This document shows, piece by piece, positions 52,643 to 61,795 of a stretch of 64,000 nucleotides of DNA. Origin of the DNA: Streptomyces sp. NRRL F-5630. Lineage in GTDB: Bacteria > Actinomycetota > Actinomycetes > Streptomycetales > Streptomycetaceae. Every line of letters begins with the position of its first letter. The stretch's first letter is position 1. The stretch is from positions 124,001 through 188,000 of the forward strand of contig NZ_JOGO01000004.1 in the NCBI RefSeq assembly GCF_000719475.1, in the 5' to 3' direction. A program made the position numbers and the translations under genes. The notes under the pieces were generated by a model that saw nothing but the letters and a program-made list of their open reading frames with translations, searched no databases and was not told the DNA's origin.

Positions 52643-53524
52643 TTCCTTTTCCTTTCGAGCCCCGTCCTCCGCCTCCTCCTCGGTTCCGGCCCGGTCCGCC
52701 TTGCCGAGTTCGGCCGCGAACTGCGCGCCCGCGAGCAGGGCGAGGTTGGAGAGCCAGAGCCAGATGAGGAAGACGACGATCCCCGCGAGCGAGCCGTACA
52801 GGGCGCTGTAGGTGCCGATGAGGCTCGTGTAGAGGGTGAAGCCGGCGGTGGCCAGGAGCCAGAGGACGGTGGCGAGGACACCGCCGGGCAGGCTGTAGCG
52901 GCGGCGCCGGGCGATGCGCGGGCCGTTGCTGAAGGCGACCCAGGCGAGCCCCGAGACGAGGCAGAGCAGGGCGGGCCAGCGCAGCACCCGCCAGGCGAGG
53001 GCAACCCCTTCGTCCAGGTGCAGCGCGCGGCCGATCGCGTCCACGACGGGGTTGCTCAGGACGAGCAGCAGCGCGGTGAGGACGAGCAGGCCGAGCAGGG
53101 TGAGGGCCGTGAGCACGATCCGGTGGGCGCGCTTCACCGGCGTGCGGGCGTCGGCCGTACGGTGCATCCGGTGCAAGGAGCGCCGGAAGACCGCGAGGTA
53201 GCTGCACGCGGACCAGAAGGCGCTGAAGACGCCGGTGGCGATGAGTGGCCACGCCGTGGCGTTCTCGGTGAGCATCCGGGTGAGCAGGTCGTGCAACTGC
53301 GGGCCCGCCTGCCCGGGAGCGTAGTCCGTCAGATAGGCGATCAGGGTCCGTGCCGTGTCGGGGCCGAGGAGGGCCGAGGCGACGACGGTGACGAGGAGGG
53401 CGGGCAGCAGGGCGAGCATGGCGTAGTAGGTGAGCGCGGCGGCGTCATCGGTGACGTCGTCGTTCCACAGGCTGAGCGGCGTGCGGCGCAGGGCGGGCCA
53501 CCAGTCGGCGGCGTAACGGAACAT
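52628..53524 (-). CDS. YihY/BrkB-family inner-membrane protein
   Basis: 298 residues from ATG at 53524. Six TM segments. YihY hallmarks: DDVTDDAAALTYYAMLALLPALLVTVVA near the N-terminus, SAFWSACSYLAVFRRSLHRMHRTADART in the middle, and RRRYSLPGGVLATVLWLLATAGFTLYTSLIGTYSALYGSLAGIVVFLIWLWLSNLALLAGAQFAAEL at the end. Once mis-named ribonuclease BN; role unknown. Its final codons encode the iron box and its stop lies only 4 bp from the SIP start, so it may be partly co-transcribed. Confidence 0.9.
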   Translation of the reverse strand: MFRYAADWWPALRRTPLSLWNDDVTDDAAALTYYAMLALLPALLVTVVASALLGPDTARTLIAYLTDYAPGQAGPQLHDLLTRMLTENATAWPLIATGVFSAFWSACSYLAVFRRSLHRMHRTADARTPVKRAHRIVLTALTLLGLLVLTALLLVLSNPVVDAIGRALHLDEGVALAWRVLRWPALLCLVSGLAWVAFSNGPRIARRRRYSLPGGVLATVLWLLATAGFTLYTSLIGTYSALYGSLAGIVVFLIWLWLSNLALLAGAQFAAELGKADRAGTEEEAEDGARKEKELRLT

Positions 53525-53955
53525 GGGACGGTCCGGGGGAGACAGGGGACGGGATGCGACGGGTGCCCCTCCTGCCCGTTCGGTTCACGCGCCGGGGGAG
53601 CACCTTCCTCGCCGTCTACCCCCGTGACCGTTCGGGCACTCCGCGAGGAAGTTCCGCGCGGTGGGGGGTGGAGGTGGGGAGACGGCGACGTGGTCGTGCG
53701 CGGTGCCGGGGCCAGGTCGCGCTTCGTGCCGAAGATCCTCGGTGCCCCGGCGCGGCCGGGCCGGTGAAAGGCGCACCTCCCGGGCGCGGCCACCGAGAAC
53801 GGGGCGAGGCGGGCCGGGCAGCGAAGGGCGCGACGCGATCGCTTCCGGAGACCTCGTAGTTCCGTGCGGACCGTGAAGTTCGCCGCCGAGGAGTCGCGAA
53901 AGTTCACCCTGCTCGGGGACTCGCTCCCCTGCGGAAGCGGAGGCGACCTTGCGCC
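53525..53955. other. Intergenic region, no gene seen
   Basis: About 430 bp. GTGAAG/TTCAC arms near 53872-53908 form a weak inverted repeat. Nothing else recognised. Confidence 0.4.
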
Positions 53956-54171
53956 TCAGGGCCGGCGGTCGCCCCGGGGCGGGATGATCGCGCTGTGCAC
54001 GAAGTGGGAGCCGTACTGCGAGCGGTTGTTCCGCACCTCGTGGCGGGCCTTCTCCTCGATCCGCAGGCCCTCGGCGTCCTCCGTCCTGGAGAACGGACGC
54101 CACATGACCTTGACGATGAGCAGGACGGCGAGCAGCGCCATCAATCCGAGCAGTACTCCGATGGTGACCAT
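53956..54171 (-). CDS. Small membrane protein (DUF6479-like)
   Basis: 71 residues from ATG at 54171 with GGGGAG upstream. One TM helix at residues 2-24 (VTIGVLLGLMALLAVLLIVKVMW) followed by a charged tail RPFSRTEDAEGLRIEEKARHEV. Short single-pass proteins of this form are widespread in Streptomyces and I believe carry DUF6479; function unknown. Confidence 0.65.
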   Translation of the reverse strand: MVTIGVLLGLMALLAVLLIVKVMWRPFSRTEDAEGLRIEEKARHEVRNNRSQYGSHFVHSAIIPPRGDRRP

Positions 54172-54319
54172 GACCGCTCCCCCTGTCCTCCCGCGTCCCC
54201 GGTGAGCCGCGTCGAACCCTCGTACGAGGGTTACACAGAGTATCCCCGCTCCCGGCCCGGGAGAATCCCTTCACCACGTGCGCCTTCCCCCTCACCGTTT
54301 CCTCCGGACGGGCCGTCAG

Positions 54320-54484
54320 ATGGTGGGGGCGCAGGTCACGGAACCGCCAAGGGCGCCGCGCGAGTTCCTCGTACGTGCTCTCCCGCACGAGCCGTCCCTC
54401 GCTGCGCACCGCGACCCGGTCCGCCACGGCCACGTTCGTGCGGCGATGCGTCACGAGAAGCACCACTCCGTTCTTCGCGAGCCC
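54320..54484 (-). pseudogene. C-terminal relic of an ABC exporter ATPase
   Basis: The minus strand reads GLAKNGVVLLVTHRRTNVAV then ADRVAVRSEGRLVRESTYEELARRPWRFRDL. This is the end of an ABC-transporter nucleotide-binding domain: the H-loop LLVTHR, the ADR(I/V) strand and the EEL-G-R-F-x-x-L tail. Walker A, the signature motif and Walker B are missing, and the reading frame continues as low-complexity sequence. The rest of 54172-54856 holds no gene. Confidence 0.65.
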
Positions 54485-54856
54485 GCGCGGGCGCCGGTCA
54501 CGGATCGCAGGAGAGGAACGCGGGGGTCCCGCTCCCCCGCCCGCGCTGTACCCGCTCCTCGGACGGCGGTGACAGCCCGGCCAACGCCTCCCGAAGCCGG
54601 TGTCCACGAATCGGCCCCCGCCATGTCTTACTCGGCGGCCGGGGGCGCGGGGCAGTCCCCGGCCGGTCGCGCGGAGGCGGTGCCCGCCGTGGTCCCGCCT
54701 CCGCGCGGACCGGCCGGGGTGACGGGGTGACAGGACGACCGGCTCGGCCGCCCCGGCGTGCGTCGGGCCGGGGCCGCCGCCTCGTCACGCGGTGCGAATC
54801 AAGCCCGCCGCCTCGTCACGCGGTGTGCCCGCGCCCCCGGTCCGTACCGCTCGGGG

Positions 54857-55378
54857 CTACCAGCCCGCCTTCGCGCCGTCGTACGCCTTGCGGCAGTCGG
54901 CGTTGGTGGCCTGGGCGGAGAGCTTCCCCATGGCGTTCTGCCAGACCTTCTTGGCCACCTTCTCCAGACCGCGCGTCTTCTCGGGGATCTGCGGTGCGAA
55001 CTTCTTGAGCGTGCCGACGGAGGAGGCGGCGAACTTGACGCACACCCCTCCGGCGGCCTTCTGGTAGCGGTTGTCCAGGTCCGTCGCCACCGCCTGCCCG
55101 TTCGCCGTGGCCCAGTTGTTCCACGCCGTGCAGGCGGGCTGGGTGAAGGCTTCCTGGTCGGCCTCGCTCAGCGCCCCGACCTCGTCGAAGAGCGCGTTCT
55201 TCGCCTTCTCGGGCACGGTGAAGTACGTGACGGGGAACTTGTCGAGCGTCTTCAGGAGGGCGTCCTGGCAGGCAGGCGGCAGCGGTGCCGCGTGCGCGGG
55301 GGACGGGACGGTCAGCACGGAGGCGGAGAGGACGGCGGCGGCGAGGACGGTGCGCCGGAGGGTGTGGCGAAGGGCCAT
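54857..55378 (-). CDS. Secreted protein of unknown function, four cysteines
   Basis: 173 residues from ATG at 55378. Sec signal peptide (RHTLRRTVLAAAVLSASVLTVPSPAHA, cleavage about residue 30). The mature ~143 residues are helical and contain four Cys (PACQDALL, QPACTAWNNW, GGVCVKFAA, NADCRKAYDG) that could form two disulfides. No family recognised. It is monocistronic, 153 bp after the ABC permease gene. Confidence 0.7.
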   Translation of the reverse strand: MALRHTLRRTVLAAAVLSASVLTVPSPAHAAPLPPACQDALLKTLDKFPVTYFTVPEKAKNALFDEVGALSEADQEAFTQPACTAWNNWATANGQAVATDLDNRYQKAAGGVCVKFAASSVGTLKKFAPQIPEKTRGLEKVAKKVWQNAMGKLSAQATNADCRKAYDGAKAGW

Positions 55379-55531
55379 GACGGTGTGTGCTCCTTGGGGA
55401 GTGGGGGTGTTCCCCGGCCGGGCACGACGGTGCGCGGCCGGGACGTTCGCCGGTCGGGGAACCGGGGTGGCGGGCGCGCCGGTCGGTACGGGGACCGGTG
55501 CGACGCGCACGCTGGTCGGTGCGGGGGCCGG

Positions 55532-56359
55532 TCAGGGACGAACGGGCGCGGGTGTGCCCGGCGCGCCGTCGGGTTCGGGGCGGCGGGGACCGCGACGGGC
55601 CGGGAGCGCGTCGCGGGTACGTCGGCGGAAGACGAGGAAGGCGCAGGACACGGCCGCCGCGCACCACAGGATCTGGATCTCCAGCCCGTGGAGCGAGGAG
55701 TCGGTGGAGAAGGCCGCGGCCATGCCTGCCTGCACCGCCCCGTACGACGGCAGGAAGCGTACGAGGGTGCTGTCGGACCCGGAACTGGACAGGGGGTTCT
55801 GGAGGGCGACGTCGAGGATGCTGATCATCAGGATGGCGAACATCCCCTCCACCTCGTGCCGGAGGACCGAGCCGAAGATCACGCCGAGCGCGCCGTACGT
55901 CAGGGCGGCCCAGAACAGCGCGGCGGTGAGGAGGAGCGGCTGCCGGGGGGACCAGGCCACGCCGGTCACGGCCGTCGCGTAGCCGGAGATCGCGGCACAG
56001 ATCAAGGTCAGCGCGGACAGTTTCGCGAGCACGAGGTGGAAACGGGGGTAGCCCGCCATCGCCAGTCGCCGGTCGAAGGCGCCGCCCGTGAACGTGGCGG
56101 CGAACATCATGAACCCGGCGATCAGTGTGACGGCGTTGAGCGCGCCCGTGATCTGTGTGAGGTGGTTGCCCGCCGGCGAGAGGATCTGCCCGGTGGCGCG
56201 GAGCCGGAAGGGCGCCGGACGGTCGGGGATGGTGACGTAGGCGAGAGTGATCCAGGTGGGGATGTAGAGCGCCACGAGCAGCATGGCGAAGCGGTTGCGG
56301 GCGTGGCCGGTGAGCGCGTACCGGGTGGCGGTGGCGCACAGCGAGAGGTGTCCGCTCAC
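55532..56359 (-). CDS. ABC-2 type transporter permease
   Basis: 275 residues from GTG at 56359, overlapping the ATPase stop (GTGA). Six predicted TM segments, e.g. NRFAMLLVALYIPTWITLAYV, ITGALNAVTLIAGFMMFAATF, LTLICAAISGYATAVTGV, LLLTAALFWAALTYGALGVIFGSVL, GMFAILMISILDVALQNPL and IQILWCAAAVSCAFLVF. The G-G-A-F-D-R-R-L-A-M-A-G-Y loop after TM2 is the coupling segment of ABC-2 permeases. It pairs with the ATPase encoded just upstream. Substrate may be the product of the neighbouring polyketide genes. Confidence 0.82.
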   Translation of the reverse strand: MSGHLSLCATATRYALTGHARNRFAMLLVALYIPTWITLAYVTIPDRPAPFRLRATGQILSPAGNHLTQITGALNAVTLIAGFMMFAATFTGGAFDRRLAMAGYPRFHLVLAKLSALTLICAAISGYATAVTGVAWSPRQPLLLTAALFWAALTYGALGVIFGSVLRHEVEGMFAILMISILDVALQNPLSSSGSDSTLVRFLPSYGAVQAGMAAAFSTDSSLHGLEIQILWCAAAVSCAFLVFRRRTRDALPARRGPRRPEPDGAPGTPAPVRP

Positions 56360-57156
56360 GCCACCTCCCCGGGGCCGGGGTCCTGGGGGGTGAGCCGGCC
56401 GTCGTGCAGGCGCCACAGCTCGTCGAGCCGTCCCGCGTCGTAGGCCAGGTGGGAGACCACGAGCACGGAACGCCCGGCGTCGCGCAGCGCGCCCGCGAGT
56501 TCCCAGAAGCGCAGGTACGTCTCCCAGTCGAAGCCCTGGTAGGGCTCGTCGAGCAGGAGCACGTCCGGGTCGTGCATGAAGGCCAGGGTCAGGTTCAGTT
56601 TCTGCCGCGAGCCGCCGCTGAGCCGACCGGCGCGCTCGTCGAGGTACTCGGTGAAGGCGAGCGTCTCCAGCACCTCGTGGGCCCGGCGCAGGTCGGGGAG
56701 CCGGAAGGCGCTCCGGAAGAAGTCCAGGTGCTGGCGCACCGTGAAGGCGTCGTCGAGGACGACGGTCTGCGGGCAGTAGCCGAACCTGCCCCGGTGCCGC
56801 ACCACGCCGCGGTCGGGCCTCAGCTCGCCGGAGAGTGCCTTGAGCAGGGTCGACTTCCCCGCGCCGTTCTCCCCGACGATCCCGGCGAGCACGCCGGGGC
56901 GCAGGGCGAAGTCGATGCCGCGCAGGACACGGCGCCGCCCGTAGGAGTGGTGCAGTCCGCGCACTTCCAGCAGGTCACCGGATGCGCGGAGGCGGCTGTC
57001 CTCGGGCGGCTGGGCGGCTTTCGGCGGGCCCGCGACTCCGGACCGGCCACCGCTCTTTGACCGGCCACCGTCCTTTGACCGACCGACCGCTCCCGTGGGA
57101 CCGCCGGTGTCCAGCAGGCCGCCGGGACCGCGTCCGCCCGGGTGCGTCCACCTCAT
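56356..57156 (-). CDS. ABC transporter ATP-binding protein
   Basis: 266 residues from ATG at 57156, overlapping the acyltransferase stop in ATGA. Walker A GENGAGKST, Q-loop YCPQTVVLDD, signature LSGGSRQKLNLTLAF, Walker B PDVLLLDEPYQGFDWET, H-loop VVSHLAYDAG. The first ~55 residues before DLLEVRGLHHSYGRRRVL are low-complexity (Gly, Lys, Ser, Pro), unusual for the family. It energises the permease at 55532-56359. Middle gene of a tightly overlapping three-gene operon. Confidence 0.9.
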   Translation of the reverse strand: MRWTHPGGRGPGGLLDTGGPTGAVGRSKDGGRSKSGGRSGVAGPPKAAQPPEDSRLRASGDLLEVRGLHHSYGRRRVLRGIDFALRPGVLAGIVGENGAGKSTLLKALSGELRPDRGVVRHRGRFGYCPQTVVLDDAFTVRQHLDFFRSAFRLPDLRRAHEVLETLAFTEYLDERAGRLSGGSRQKLNLTLAFMHDPDVLLLDEPYQGFDWETYLRFWELAGALRDAGRSVLVVSHLAYDAGRLDELWRLHDGRLTPQDPGPGEVA

Positions 57157-58469
57157 TCCGTGTCCGCGGGGGTCGTGGCCGTGCCGAGTTCCGCCACGGC
57201 CTCTTCCCACAGGCGGGGCAGATGCTCGGACCATGGCAGCGCGCGGTCGGTCACGAAGGACACGTCCGCCCAGGAGCCGAAGTACGAGAGGCCCACGCCG
57301 AAGAGGTGACCGGGCAGGAGGAGAGGGAGGAGAGCGGTGGCCGTCACCGTGGTGGCGCCGAGGGAGCCCTCCTCGGCCACGGGCATCGAGGTCGCCAGGA
57401 TGTCGGTGACACGCGAGGAGAACACGCCGCGCATGTACCACTCGGTGGGGCGGTCGGGCATGAACCGCACCACGTCCTGGACGGCCTGCCGCCACGGTTC
57501 GCCGCGCAGGCGGGCGGTGGCCTCGGTGACTTTTCGCAGGCGCCACAGGGGGACATCGCGCTCCTGCCGCCCCCCGGCCGTCGCCGCCGGGGCGCGTACG
57601 GGAAGGTGGAGCGGCAGGGCGAAGCAGCGGTTGCCCCAGGTCTGTTCGTCGTCGTTGCGCCGTGCGTCCAGGGGCACCAGCGCCGAGACCCGCGGCAGCG
57701 GTACACCCGTCCGGGCCGACCAGGCGGACAACGCCCCGGCCAGCGCGGCCAGGTGGGCGTCGTGGGCGGAGCCGCCGCCCGTCGCGCCGATCCGCCGCAG
57801 GGTGTCCAGCGGAACGCGGCCCCGCCACAGCCGTCTGTCCCCCGTCGGCGTGTACGGCAGCGCCGGTCCCCGGCGGCGGGTGGTGAGCGCCGTGAACGCC
57901 GCGCGTGCGGCGAGGCCCGCCGCGCGCGCCGCCCGGGGCGGCAGCCCGCCACCGGCGCGCTGCCGGGGCACGGGTCGCGCGGAGGGCTCCCCGCCGCTCA
58001 GCAGCGTGCGGAAGGCGAGCGCGGCGGCGGAGCCGTCCTGGCAGGCGTGCTGGAAGCGGTAGCAGAGGGCGTACGCGTCGGGCGCGTACCCGTGGACGAG
58101 CCAGAACCCCCAGAGCGCCCCGGAGGGGAACGGCGTGTTGAGCGCGGTGTCCAGCGCCTGTTCCTCCTGCTCAGGCCCCTCGGCGACGACTTCGTGGACA
58201 TGCCGTTCGACCGTGAACTCCGCGTCCGTCACCCAGTGGGACCGGCGTGCCCCGCCTTCCGCGCGGCTCCTGAAGAGGGGGAGCCGGGGCAGGCAGGACC
58301 CGATGTAGGCGCGCAGTTCCTCCAGGGTCGGCGGCGGGCCGCTCAGATAGGCGAGGCCGCCGGAGTCCCAGCGCACATCGGGCCGGGTGCGCTCCAGGTG
58401 GAGGAAGGCGCGGTCCACGGAGTGGGCGGGCCTGCGGAGGCCCGGGGCGGAGGAGGTGGGCGAGGGCAT
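57153..58469 (-). CDS. WS/DGAT- or condensation-like acyltransferase
   Basis: 438 residues from ATG at 58469. The active-site motif of the wax synthase/DGAT and condensation superfamily, HHxxxDG, appears as FQHACQDGSAA (His, Asp, Gly kept; the first His replaced by Gln). Upstream SVDRAFLHLERTRPDVRWDSGGLAYLSG is the WS/DGAT N-terminus, and TWGNRCFALPLHLPVRAP plus the C-terminal GHLFGVGLSYFGSWADVSFVTDRAL match the DUF1298-like half. It should transfer an acyl group from CoA or carrier protein to an alcohol. First gene of the operon with the ABC transporter, and divergent from the reductase/PKS genes, so likely part of the same pathway. Confidence 0.8.
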   Translation of the reverse strand: MPSPTSSAPGLRRPAHSVDRAFLHLERTRPDVRWDSGGLAYLSGPPPTLEELRAYIGSCLPRLPLFRSRAEGGARRSHWVTDAEFTVERHVHEVVAEGPEQEEQALDTALNTPFPSGALWGFWLVHGYAPDAYALCYRFQHACQDGSAAALAFRTLLSGGEPSARPVPRQRAGGGLPPRAARAAGLAARAAFTALTTRRRGPALPYTPTGDRRLWRGRVPLDTLRRIGATGGGSAHDAHLAALAGALSAWSARTGVPLPRVSALVPLDARRNDDEQTWGNRCFALPLHLPVRAPAATAGGRQERDVPLWRLRKVTEATARLRGEPWRQAVQDVVRFMPDRPTEWYMRGVFSSRVTDILATSMPVAEEGSLGATTVTATALLPLLLPGHLFGVGLSYFGSWADVSFVTDRALPWSEHLPRLWEEAVAELGTATTPADTE

Positions 58470-58947
58470 GGACGTTCCCGTTCTCGTCGGCCCGCGCACT
58501 CCCGGGGGATGCGGGCAGCCGTCCAAGGGGCCGGCACGCCGGACCGGCGCTTCGGCCCGGTTCGTACCTCCTGGGTTATATCCGGCCGTTGGGGGCCCCG
58601 GAACCCGGGCCGGCGGCCCCGGCCCGCTGTGACCGTCGGTAAGGTGACGCGCCCGCGTCCCCCTCGTGCCCACGTCAGCCCAGGTGCGCGCCCTCGGGGA
58701 CAGGCCCGCGACCTGACCGGGGGGTTCACCCGAAAGGGTGGGCCGGGCGAGGTGGGCGCGGTCCGCGGCCCTCACACCCTCCCGACGGAGCCGCCGGTCC
58801 CCGTGCGGGAACGGCCGTTCGTCACCTCTTGCCGCTCGCTCTACGTCGTTCGGGTGAGTTACGGGACGAGGGCTCCGCGCTCCTCGCCGTCATCTGCGAC
58901 GGTTCTCCTCGCCACTTCCGCTCCGGAGACCCTGGGGGTCCAAGGCC
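58470..58947. other. Divergent intergenic region of the polyketide locus
   Basis: About 480 bp between divergent starts; it must hold promoters in both directions. A comparatively AT-rich spot (gttatatcc) lies near 58575. No repeat or operator is evident. Confidence 0.4.
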
Positions 58948-60093
58948 GTGCATGTCGCCCTGACCGGCGCCACCGGGTTCCTCGGACTCCGGCTGTTGCG
59001 CCGACTCCTCACCACCCACCCCTCGTTGACGATCCTGAGCCACGCGGGCTCGGGCGACGCCCTCTCCCGCATCACGAGGTTCTTCGAGCTGTCCGGAGCC
59101 CCCGACGAGCTGGTCCGGGCGCTCCCCGGGCGCCTGCGCGTGGTGGAGACAGCGCTGGAGGAACCGCGCCTGGGGCTGTCGCGGGCCGCCTTCGAGAAGC
59201 TCGCCGACGGCCTCGGGACGATCTGGCACAGCGCGGGCAGCATCAACCTCGAAGGCGACCTCGCGCACCTGCGCCGTACCAACGTGGAGGGCACGCGGCA
59301 CGTCCTCGACCTGGCCGCCGCCGGACGGCACGCCCCCGCCGTCCACCACGTCAGCACGGCCTTCGTGGCCGGGGCGCGGCGGGACGGGGTCGCGTACGAG
59401 GACGAGCTGAGCGGGGCCCACGGCTTCGAGAACGCCTACGAGCGCTCCAAGTTCGAGGCGGAGACGCTGGTCCGGGACTGGGCGCGGACGCACGGCCGCC
59501 CGGTCCTGGTGCTGCGGCCGAGCATCCTGGTCACCGACCTGCCACCGCACCCGGAGCTGCCCACCCACCCCTTGCAGGTCGTGGAGCAGATCCTCCGGGA
59601 CTCACTGCGCGCCGCCGGTCACCAGGACCTGCCGGGGACGGACCGGCCACGGATGCGGATGGTGGGGCATCCGTACGGTCACCTCAACCTCATGCCGGTG
59701 GAGGAGGCGGCCGACGTCATGGTGCGGCTGGCGGAGCGTTCCGTGCCGGGCGGCTCCGCGTCGGGGGCCGCCGCTCAGGGGTCCGCCGCTCCGGGGGGAG
59801 TCACCACGTACCACGTCGTCCACCCCCACGACGTGCCCGTCCCGACCATCATCGCGCTCCTGGAACGGCTTGTGCCGCTGCACTTCGACGTGGTCCCCGA
59901 GCGGCCCGAGGACGCGACACCGCTGGAAGCCCTGATGGACTTCTATCCGGGCTTCACCTCCTATCTCCGCCACCGCCGCCGCTTCGACGACACCCGCGTG
60001 CGGACCCTCTTCGGGGCCCGGCCCTCCGGGTACCGGGTGGATCTCGACTACCTGTGCGCGGGGCTGGTCCACGGCCACGCGGTCCCGGGCTGA
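58948..60093 (+). CDS. NAD(P)-dependent thioester-reductase-like protein (NAD_binding_4)
   Basis: 381 residues from GTG at 58948. Extended SDR: VALTGATGFLGLRLLRRLLT (residues 3-22) binds the cofactor; IWHSAGSINLEGDLAHLRRTNVEGTRHVLDLA and YERSKFEAETLVRDWA (catalytic Y-x-x-x-K) follow, then LVLRPSILVTD. This is the fatty acyl-CoA reductase/thioester reductase (Lys2/HglT-like) branch. In HglE/PUFA-type loci such a reductase releases the acyl chain as an alcohol. It starts the plus-strand run leading to the synthase. Confidence 0.82.
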   Translation: MHVALTGATGFLGLRLLRRLLTTHPSLTILSHAGSGDALSRITRFFELSGAPDELVRALPGRLRVVETALEEPRLGLSRAAFEKLADGLGTIWHSAGSINLEGDLAHLRRTNVEGTRHVLDLAAAGRHAPAVHHVSTAFVAGARRDGVAYEDELSGAHGFENAYERSKFEAETLVRDWARTHGRPVLVLRPSILVTDLPPHPELPTHPLQVVEQILRDSLRAAGHQDLPGTDRPRMRMVGHPYGHLNLMPVEEAADVMVRLAERSVPGGSASGAAAQGSAAPGGVTTYHVVHPHDVPVPTIIALLERLVPLHFDVVPERPEDATPLEALMDFYPGFTSYLRHRRRFDDTRVRTLFGARPSGYRVDLDYLCAGLVHGHAVPG

Positions 60094-60211
60094 CCGCGCC
60101 CGGCCTTGCCGTCCCACCCGGAAAGCCCGCCGTGCCCACCCGCCCAGGAACTCCCGTCCAGGAACCCCCGCCCCCGAACGCCACGTCACCAGCCCGCTGG
60201 AGAGCCCGCTC

Positions 60212-61795
60212 TTGTCCGTACTCACAGGTCCCGCCCCCGACTCCCGCACCGCGTCCGCCTTCTCGCCGGAGGGCATCACCGCCTGCGCCCTGCGCGTCCG
60301 GGAACCCGCGCACGTCGTCACGAGCCCGGACGGCCGCGAGCGGGGGCTCGCCCGGGAGCGGCCCCCCGGCACCGCGCTGCTGGGCACGCTGCCCCCGCTG
60401 TACCCCGAGTGGCTCGGCGGGCGGACCTTCTGCGAGGCGCACGGTGTGCGCTTCCCCTACGTGGCCGGTGAGATGGCCAACGGCATCACCACCACGGCGA
60501 TGGTCGCCGCGATGGCACGGGCCGAGATGCTCGGCTTCTTCGGCGCGGGCGGCCTGCGGGTGGACGAGGTCGAGCGCGCGGTGCGCACGCTGGCGGCGGA
60601 GCTGCCGGACCGGGACAACTGGGGCGTCAACCTGCTCCACTCACCGGCCGAACCGGAGCTGGAGTTCGAGGTCGCCAAGCTGCTGCTGCGCCACCGCGTG
60701 CCGCGGGTCTCGGCCTCGGCGTACATGGAGCTGACGCCCGCCGTCGTGCTGTGCTCCGCGCGGGGGCTGCGCGAGGACGCCGACGGACGGGTGCGCCGCG
60801 CGCGCAAGCTGCTGGCGAAGGTGTCCCGCCCCGAGGTGGCCCGCGCCTTCCTCTCCCCCGCCCCGCCCGCGCTCCTGCGCGCCCTCGTCGACCAGGGGGA
60901 ACTGACGGCCCGGGAGGCCGAGCTGGCCGGGCGTGTACCGGTGGCCGACGACATCACGGTGGAGGCCGACAGCGCCGGGCACACCGACAACCGCCCCCTC
61001 GCGGCCCTGCTGCCGCGCATCGCCCGGCTCCGCGACGAACTCGCCGGGCACTTCGGCTACCGCGAGGCGATCGGGATCGGAGCGGCGGGCGGACTGGGCA
61101 CGCCGGGCGCCGTGGCGGCGGCGTTCGCGCTCGGCGCCTCGTACGTGGTCGTGGGCTCCGCGCACCAGACCGCCACCGAGGCGGGACTGTCCGAGGACGC
61201 GAAGGCGATGCTCAGCGAGGCGGACGTCGCCGACGTCACCATGGCACCGGCCGCCGACATGTTCGAGTGGGGCGTACGCCTTCAAGTGCTGTCCCGGGGG
61301 ACCCTGTTCGCGCGGCGAGCCGCCCGGCTGTACCGCGCCTACCAGGAGCACGAGGCGCTGGAGGCACTCCCCGCCCCCTTGCGCGCGGCGCTCGAACGGG
61401 ACGTCCTCGGCGCCTCCCTCGACGAGGTCTGGGAACGTACGCGTGCCTTCTGGGAGGTGCGCGACCCGTCCCAGCTCACTCGCGCACGGGACGATCCCAA
61501 GCACCGCATGGCGCTCGTCTTCCGCTGGTACCTGGGGAGTTCCAGCAAGTGGGCGATCACCGGGGACCCCGCGCGGCGCGCCGACTACCAGATCTGGTGC
61601 GGCCCGGCGATGGGCGCCTTCAACCGGTGGGTGGCCGGCAGCTTCCTGGCCGATCCCGCGCACCGGTCCGTGACGCAGATCGCGCTCAACCTCCTCGAAG
61701 GCGCCGCCGTGCTCACGCGTGCCCACCAGGCGCGCACCTACGGCGTGCCCGTGCCCGCCGCCGCGTTCGCCTTCGCACCGCGCCCGCTCGCATGA
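60212..61795 (+). CDS. PfaD-family enoyl reductase (2-nitropropane-dioxygenase-like FMN protein)
   Basis: 527 residues, TTG at 60212 with GGAG upstream. PfaD features in order: LGGRTFCEAHGVRFPYVAGEMANGIT, GFFGAGGLRVDEVERAV, WGVNLLHSPAEPELEFEVAKLLL, VSASAYMELTPAVV, DDITVEADSAGHTDNRPLAALLP (FMN/phosphate loop), IGIGAAGGLGTPGAVAAAFALGASYVVVGSAHQTATEAGL and the C-terminal VFRWYLGSSSKWAITGDP. It should be the trans-acting enoyl reductase of a PUFA/polyketide synthase. The stop overlaps the synthase ATG at 61792 (ATGA). Confidence 0.92.
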   Translation: MSVLTGPAPDSRTASAFSPEGITACALRVREPAHVVTSPDGRERGLARERPPGTALLGTLPPLYPEWLGGRTFCEAHGVRFPYVAGEMANGITTTAMVAAMARAEMLGFFGAGGLRVDEVERAVRTLAAELPDRDNWGVNLLHSPAEPELEFEVAKLLLRHRVPRVSASAYMELTPAVVLCSARGLREDADGRVRRARKLLAKVSRPEVARAFLSPAPPALLRALVDQGELTAREAELAGRVPVADDITVEADSAGHTDNRPLAALLPRIARLRDELAGHFGYREAIGIGAAGGLGTPGAVAAAFALGASYVVVGSAHQTATEAGLSEDAKAMLSEADVADVTMAPAADMFEWGVRLQVLSRGTLFARRAARLYRAYQEHEALEALPAPLRAALERDVLGASLDEVWERTRAFWEVRDPSQLTRARDDPKHRMALVFRWYLGSSSKWAITGDPARRADYQIWCGPAMGAFNRWVAGSFLADPAHRSVTQIALNLLEGAAVLTRAHQARTYGVPVPAAAFAFAPRPLA

